From positions 248,001 through 312,000 of the forward strand of contig NZ_JAENHO010000013.1 of NCBI RefSeq assembly GCF_016785085.1: a stretch of DNA of 64,000 nucleotides. Direction: 5' to 3'. Positions 59,667 through 64,000 of the stretch are shown here, piece by piece; position 1 is the stretch's first letter, and each line of letters begins with the position of its first letter. Both the position numbers and the translations under genes were made by a program. A model generated the notes under the pieces. That model made no database searches. It was given only the letters and a program-made list of their open reading frames with translations, and was not told where the DNA came from. The stretch is from Paractinoplanes lichenicola (GTDB lineage Bacteria > Actinomycetota > Actinomycetes > Mycobacteriales > Micromonosporaceae).

Positions 59667-62600
59667 TTGTCCGCGAGCCTGCTGACCATCATGGCCGACC
59701 GGCTCGGCGCCGCTCCCGGGGCGCCCCTCTACACGTTTCTCGATCGCCACGGCAAAGAGATCGACACCGCCGACCGCCAGGAGATCGTCCGGCGGGCGGC
59801 CGGCACCGCCGACCTCCTGGAGGCGGCCGGGGTTGGGCCCGGCGACCGTGTGCTGCTCGTCTTCCCGCCCGATGGCCTGGAGTTCGTCGCGAGCTTCTTC
59901 GGCTGCATGCTCCTCGGTGCGATCGCGGTCCCCGTGGCCAGCCCCGACCCGCGGCATCTCGAGCGAGAGCTGCCCAAGCTCCGGCACATCGCCGAGGACA
60001 GCGGCGCCCGCGTCGCCCTCACCCATGCGAGGTACCGCGCGCTCGCCACGATGGCGTCGGTACGCGACGGCGTGGCGAGCCGCTGGCGCGGCCGCGAGAC
60101 GTCGGATTGGCCCAAACTCGCCTGGCTGCTGTCCAATCGGGTCAAACGTGCTGATCCCGAAGCGGCCGCGGCCCGGCTGACCCGAGCGGCCTCCCGGTTC
60201 GGCCCGGACGACGTCGTGTACCTGCAATACACCTCCGGCTCGACGTCGGATCCCCGGGGCGTCGTCGTACGGCACCGGAATCTGACGCACAATCTCGAGC
60301 TGATCGCGCGCAACACGCAGGTCGACAGCCGGTCGGTGCTCGTCGGCTGGGTGCCGTTGTTCCACGACATGGGGCTGGCCGGCGGAATCCTCAACGCCAT
60401 GTACACCGGGGCGCGCTGCATCGCCTTCTCCTCGACGACCTTCCTGACCACCCCGCGTCTCTGGCTCGAGGCGATCGATCGCTACCGCGGCACGCACATC
60501 GCCGGGCCGAACTTCGGCTACGAATACGTGTTGCGCGGTCTGCGCGACGGCGACTCGTTCGACCTCTCGTCGGTCCGCTCCACCCTGCAGGGCGGTGAGC
60601 CGATGCTGGTCGCCACGATGGACCGCGTCGGGGCCGCGCTCGGCCGGATGGGCTTCGACCCGGCGTCGTTCGTCAACGTCTACGGCATGGCCGAGGCCGT
60701 GCTGTTCGTCTGCGGCCGGGCCGGCCGGAAGCCCACGCTGCTGCACGGGGATCGGGCCCGGCTGGATCGCGACGGCGTGATCGTCGCGCCGGCCCCGGGC
60801 GCACCGGCGGTGACACTCGTGGGCAGCGGCGTGCCCGACAGCGAGTGGGGTGTCTCGGTGATCGCCGTTGACCCCGTGACCCGGCGGCCGCGGCCGGCCT
60901 ACGCCGTCGGTGAGCTGTGGATCTCCAGTCCCAGCGTGTCGAGCGGCTATTGGGGACGAACCGAGGAGGAGAACGCGGCCGTCTTCGCCGCGCGCCTGGC
61001 GACCGGGCACGGGCCGGACGACGGGCGACGTTTCCTGCGTACGGGTGATCTCGGGGTGATCGGCGACGACGGCGAGGTGTTCCTGTGCGGCCGCCTCAAG
61101 GATCTGATCATCGTCGGCGGCCGCAACATCCACCCGCAGGATCTGGAAGCGGCGGTCGTGGCGGCCGATCCGGCTCTGCGGCCGGGCAACGCGGTCGCCT
61201 TCGGGGTGCGGGTCGACGGCGTCGAGCGGGTCGTGGTGGCGGCCGAACTGCGCAAGAAGGTCCTGCGGAACTCCGGGCCGATCCCGCTGGACCGCGCGGC
61301 CTCGGCGATCCGGGCCGCGGTGACCTCGCACTGCGGGGTGCAGTGTCATGAGGTCCTGCTGATCAGGCCGGACAGCCTGCCGAAGACGACCAGCGGGAAG
61401 CTGCGGCGCGCACAATCCAAACACCAGTGGTCGGCCGGCTTGCTGCGTTCCTCGGCGATCGCGGGCCAGCGCAGGCCGAGGTCGAGGACGTTGCCGCGGG
61501 CGGGCCCGGCCGCCGAGCCGGAATACGTGCTCCGGCTGCTGCAGACCGAGGTCGCGGAGGTGCTGCACCTGACCGGCCCGGACGACGTATCGGTGGATCG
61601 GCCGCTGGTCGACGTCGGCCTCGACTCGCTCGGGTTGATCGATCTGGCCCATCGCGTCGAGGACCGGACCGGAGCGCGCATCGCACCGGCGAGCTTCGGC
61701 GGCGACTCGACTCTGCGGGCGATAGCGATCTCGCTGGTACGGCACTTCGAGCCGGCTCCGCCCGAGCCGCGCGAGGGTCCGGACACCGGTGACGTCCCGT
61801 TCAGCGCCGCCCAGCGGCACGCCCTGGAGCTGGGGCGATGGGACGGCTGGACCCGTACGGTCATGATCGACGTCCATCGGCGGCTCACCACGGACCGCCT
61901 GCGCCGGGCCGCGTACGCGTTGGTCGCCCGGCACGAGGCGCTGCGCCTGCGATTCCGCCGGGACGAAGGCCGATTCGCGCAGCGCTACGGCGACATCGAG
62001 GGCAGTTTCGCCGTCGAGTCGGTCACGCTGGAACGGCCCGACATGCTCGCGCCGCTCCTCCGCGAGCAGCATCACCGCGTCAGCGTCGAGCGCGGCCCGC
62101 TGATGCGTCTCCTGCTGATCGAGACCGGCTCCAGGCAACGCCTGTTCCTCGCGGTCAACCACCTCGTCATGGACGGGGTCACGCTGCGCATCCTGCTGGA
62201 CGACTTGGACCAGCTCTGCCGGTTGGACGAACAGGGCGAGGCCCCGCGGCTGGCCCGCACATCGGCGCGCTTCGAGGCTTTCTCCGGCTGGATGAACGAC
62301 TTCGCCCGCCGGGACGCGAAAACGGATCTGGAGTTCTGGCGTGCTCAGCTCGCGGTGCCGCCACCGGCCACCTACGACCCGCTGGCGCAGCCCGGCATGC
62401 CGGCGGACGAGCTGGTCACCGCCCGCGACAGCCTGCCGCCCGAAGAGACGCGCGCGCTCCGCACCGTACGGATGACCGGGCTGGACCCAGGCCGGGCACC
62501 GCTCGCCACCACCCTGCTCACGGCGCTGGTGCGAACCGCTCAGCGCCAGTGGAGCTGCGAGCGGCTCGTGGTTGAGCTCTCCGGCTCGGGCAGGCAGACA

Positions 62601-63125
62601 GCGGTGCACGGCCTCGATCTCTCGCGGACGGTCGGCGATCTGCACTGCACCTTCCCGCTCACCTTCGCCGACAGCCGGTCCCAGGGCCCCGCCGAGACGC
62701 TGAGCGCGGTGGGCGAACGGCTTGCCGGTGTCCCGTCCGCGGGTCTGTCGTTCGACGGCCTCAAATATCTGAGCGACGACCCGGACGTGCGGCAGACGAT
62801 CCGCCAGGCCCCGGCTCCGACGCTTTCGTTCGCCTTCCAAGGCGAGATGCCGACGCGGAGCCGCAGCGGCCTGTTCTCTCTGAGCGCGGCCGCCATAGGT
62901 GACGTCAGGGGCCCGGGGGCCGGCGTGCGGCAACCGCCGCTCCACGTCGAGTGCACGGTCGTCGGGGGCACGACCCGCATCGTCTGGGAATACTCACCCC
63001 GGCGGCTGTGGTGGACCGGAGCTGAGATCGATCAGTGGATGACCCGGTTCCGAAACGAGCTCCACCACCTGGCCCGAAGGGGCGACATGCAGGACCCTTC
63101 GGCCGATGCCCGGTTACGCCGCTGA
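59667..63125 (+). CDS. FAAL-ACP-condensation domain protein (single-module lipid-loading synthetase)
   Basis: 1152 aa from TTG 59667 (GGAG 9 nt upstream; ATG 59691 possible). Adenylating domain of the fatty-acyl-AMP ligase type (1-~580): YLQYTSGSTSDPRGVVVRH, GWVPLFHDMGLAGG, RTGDLG, KDLIIVGGRNIHPQD and PKTTSGKLRR. Carrier domain with Ser654 (GLDSLG). Condensation-like domain (~695-1110) with HLVMDG where the first His of HHxxxDG is Asn (NHLVMDG), keeping the catalytic second His. Predicted to activate a fatty acid, load it on its own carrier and transfer it to an unknown nucleophile. No second module or thioesterase follows. Confidence 0.9.
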   Translation: MSASLLTIMADRLGAAPGAPLYTFLDRHGKEIDTADRQEIVRRAAGTADLLEAAGVGPGDRVLLVFPPDGLEFVASFFGCMLLGAIAVPVASPDPRHLERELPKLRHIAEDSGARVALTHARYRALATMASVRDGVASRWRGRETSDWPKLAWLLSNRVKRADPEAAAARLTRAASRFGPDDVVYLQYTSGSTSDPRGVVVRHRNLTHNLELIARNTQVDSRSVLVGWVPLFHDMGLAGGILNAMYTGARCIAFSSTTFLTTPRLWLEAIDRYRGTHIAGPNFGYEYVLRGLRDGDSFDLSSVRSTLQGGEPMLVATMDRVGAALGRMGFDPASFVNVYGMAEAVLFVCGRAGRKPTLLHGDRARLDRDGVIVAPAPGAPAVTLVGSGVPDSEWGVSVIAVDPVTRRPRPAYAVGELWISSPSVSSGYWGRTEEENAAVFAARLATGHGPDDGRRFLRTGDLGVIGDDGEVFLCGRLKDLIIVGGRNIHPQDLEAAVVAADPALRPGNAVAFGVRVDGVERVVVAAELRKKVLRNSGPIPLDRAASAIRAAVTSHCGVQCHEVLLIRPDSLPKTTSGKLRRAQSKHQWSAGLLRSSAIAGQRRPRSRTLPRAGPAAEPEYVLRLLQTEVAEVLHLTGPDDVSVDRPLVDVGLDSLGLIDLAHRVEDRTGARIAPASFGGDSTLRAIAISLVRHFEPAPPEPREGPDTGDVPFSAAQRHALELGRWDGWTRTVMIDVHRRLTTDRLRRAAYALVARHEALRLRFRRDEGRFAQRYGDIEGSFAVESVTLERPDMLAPLLREQHHRVSVERGPLMRLLLIETGSRQRLFLAVNHLVMDGVTLRILLDDLDQLCRLDEQGEAPRLARTSARFEAFSGWMNDFARRDAKTDLEFWRAQLAVPPPATYDPLAQPGMPADELVTARDSLPPEETRALRTVRMTGLDPGRAPLATTLLTALVRTAQRQWSCERLVVELSGSGRQTAVHGLDLSRTVGDLHCTFPLTFADSRSQGPAETLSAVGERLAGVPSAGLSFDGLKYLSDDPDVRQTIRQAPAPTLSFAFQGEMPTRSRSGLFSLSAAAIGDVRGPGAGVRQPPLHVECTVVGGTTRIVWEYSPRRLWWTGAEIDQWMTRFRNELHHLARRGDMQDPSADARLRR

Positions 63126-63131
63126 CTGTCG

Positions 63132-63220
63132 AGCTGCTGGTGCGGTTCCCCACCGAAACGCTTCGCGACCGCCTTGCCGAGCGCGCCGCCCGGGATGTCG
63201 TACACCACCGAGACGTACAC
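63132..63220 (-). pseudogene. Fragment of an SRPBCC (cyclase/dehydrase-like) protein
   Basis: The minus strand reads VVYDIPGGALGKAVAKRFGG then EPHQQL, the C-terminal signature of membrane-associated SRPBCC proteins. An in-frame TAG stands directly before it and the usual following residues are lost, so only a scrap remains between the FAAL and DUF1345 genes. Confidence 0.5.
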
Positions 63221-63252
63221 CTATGTCCGCGCGGAGGGGGCAACTCTCTCCG

Positions 63253-63897
63253 TCAGGACTGCTGTCCCAAGTTCGTCACCAGGTTGATCGCCACGGCGAT
63301 GATGACGGTTCCGAACAGAAAGGACAGCAGAGCATGTCCGAGGGCGACCTTGCGGATCTGTGGATCGGCGATCTGAATGTCTGATACCGCGAAGCTCATC
63401 CCCACGGTCAACGCTACATAGGCGAAATCGCTGTAAGCGGGCGGTTCCGGCTGGCCGAAGTCGATGCCGCCGTCCCCGCCTGAGTAGTACAGACGCGCGT
63501 ACTTCAGAGCGAAGACCATGTTGACCAATGCCCACGACAGCACCACCACGAGGACACCGAGAATCACGATGGCCACCCCGACGGCGTCCTGGGTGCCGGA
63601 CCGGACGAGGGCCTCCACGACGGTGGCCAGGCTGACCACCGCCGCGCCCAGCACCGCCGCGTCCGTGACACGGGTGCGGCCCTCCTCCTCGGCCAGCCGT
63701 TTGGTCCCGTCCGCACCGCGCCGCCAGCTGATCCGCCACACCCAGACCAGCAGACCGCCGGCCGCGACCGACCAGCCGACGAGCACTGCGATCTCGGGCA
63801 GGCCGAGCACAGCGGTCAATACCGCCGCGGCGATCCCGCCCCCGAGGCACAGCAGCAAACGGCGCCCCGAAAGGATGGTCGACCTCTGCGTCCTCAC
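63253..63897 (-). CDS. DUF1345-family membrane protein
   Basis: 214 aa from GTG 63897, whose GTGA overlaps the stop of the dehydrogenase gene upstream (ATG 63927 is an alternative that overlaps it by 34 bp). Four or five hydrophobic segments; the signature YSDFAYVALTVGMSFAVSDI and RKVALGHALLSFLFGTVIIA is typical of DUF1345. Function unknown. Probably cotranscribed with the dehydrogenase. Confidence 0.85.
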   Translation of the reverse strand: MRTQRSTILSGRRLLLCLGGGIAAAVLTAVLGLPEIAVLVGWSVAAGGLLVWVWRISWRRGADGTKRLAEEEGRTRVTDAAVLGAAVVSLATVVEALVRSGTQDAVGVAIVILGVLVVVLSWALVNMVFALKYARLYYSGGDGGIDFGQPEPPAYSDFAYVALTVGMSFAVSDIQIADPQIRKVALGHALLSFLFGTVIIAVAINLVTNLGQQS

Positions 63898-64000
63898 ATG
63901 CTCGGCCGGAACACGGCTCGGACGCACCCGTCCTCCTTGTTCTTGAACATCTGGTAGCCCTTCGGCCCGTCGCTGAGCGGCATCACGTGGGTGGCGAGGT
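63894..64000 (-). CDS. Zinc-dependent alcohol/formaldehyde dehydrogenase (C-terminal end, 5' end outside window)
   Basis: Thirty-four residues read to the window edge: LATHVMPLSDGPKGYQMFKN, then KEDGCVRAVFRPSM and stop. This matches the C-terminal end of medium-chain zinc dehydrogenases of the glutathione-independent formaldehyde dehydrogenase type. The catalytic part lies beyond the window. Confidence 0.75.
   Translation of the reverse strand, partial: LATHVMPLSDGPKGYQMFKNKEDGCVRAVFRPSM

Noticed and set aside
59322..62945. 1207-codon open frame on the minus strand opposite the FAAL-ACP-condensation gene
   Set aside because: High-GC antisense read-through: Arg/Pro/Gly-rich, no family motifs, while the plus strand has complete domain motifs.
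1..64000. tRNA, rRNA, insertion sequences, prophage or attachment sites
   Set aside because: No tRNA cloverleaf, rRNA signature, transposase or integrase was recognised on either strand.

Overview
The window is high-GC, gene-dense DNA from an actinomycete. A Micromonosporaceae member such as Actinoplanes is the best guess. Support comes from frequent GTG/TTG starts, ATGA-type gene overlaps, IdeR-type iron boxes, STAND/AfsR regulators, a mycobacterial-type decaprenylphosphoryl-arabinose gene set and several secreted glycoside hydrolases. The genus is inferred from gene content only. I see no rRNA, tRNA, IS element, phage or CRISPR array.

Region 1 (1-8.98 kb): the end of an FtsX-type ABC permease; a COG4705-type membrane protein; a BlaI repressor between two M56 metallopeptidases; then a tightly packed minus-strand cluster (LuxR-type response regulator, histidine kinase, secreted phosphoesterase, PAP2 phosphatase, DtxR/IdeR-like regulator). 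Three promoters in the cluster carry the palindrome CCTACA-N3-TGTAGG (one copy is slightly imperfect). Two of these palindromes overlap the stop codon of the preceding gene. Region 2 (9-12.6 kb): a ferric-iron ABC transporter (binding lipoprotein, fused permease, ATPase) behind an iron box.

Region 3 (12.6-24.8 kb) is the most coherent block. A divergent OmpR-type two-component pair is followed by DedA, a second COG4705 protein and an eight-gene coupled operon. The operon encodes a GT28-like transferase, a NodB deacetylase, DprE1, DprE2, a HAD phosphatase, a phosphodiester glycosidase and a UbiA/DPPR synthase. A second DedA, an FTR1 iron permease and a BcrC-like PAP2 phosphatase follow. An 11-bp-spaced direct repeat (TTCAG-N6-CTCAG type) precedes the two-component pair, DedA and both COG4705 genes, at almost constant distance from the start codon in three of the four. 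Together the genes suggest a regulated programme of polyprenyl-phosphate recycling and arabinose-donor synthesis. Further copies of CCTACA-N3-TGTAGG and an iron box stand before the second DedA and FTR1.

Region 4 (25-46.7 kb): an RTX-repeat secreted protein, a CMD-family protein, a GtrB-like/GT-C-like glycosylation pair, a beta-propeller protein, a possible aerolysin-like secreted protein, a ricin-type lectin, two STAND ATPase regulators, two MMPL exporters (one with MarR and a perfect palindromic operator, one with a NarL-type two-component system) and a repeat-rich secreted protein. Region 5 (46.7-64 kb): SDR/XRE pair, an emfourin-like secreted protein, TetR/hydrolase/SnoaL genes, a STAS protein, a truncated methyltransferase, an acyl-CoA-dehydrogenase-like/AraC pair, an RDD protein, a LacI-GH26-GH16 polysaccharide locus with two operators, an M23 peptidase, a FabH-like synthase facing a FAAL-ACP-condensation protein, a DUF1345 protein and the end of a zinc alcohol dehydrogenase.
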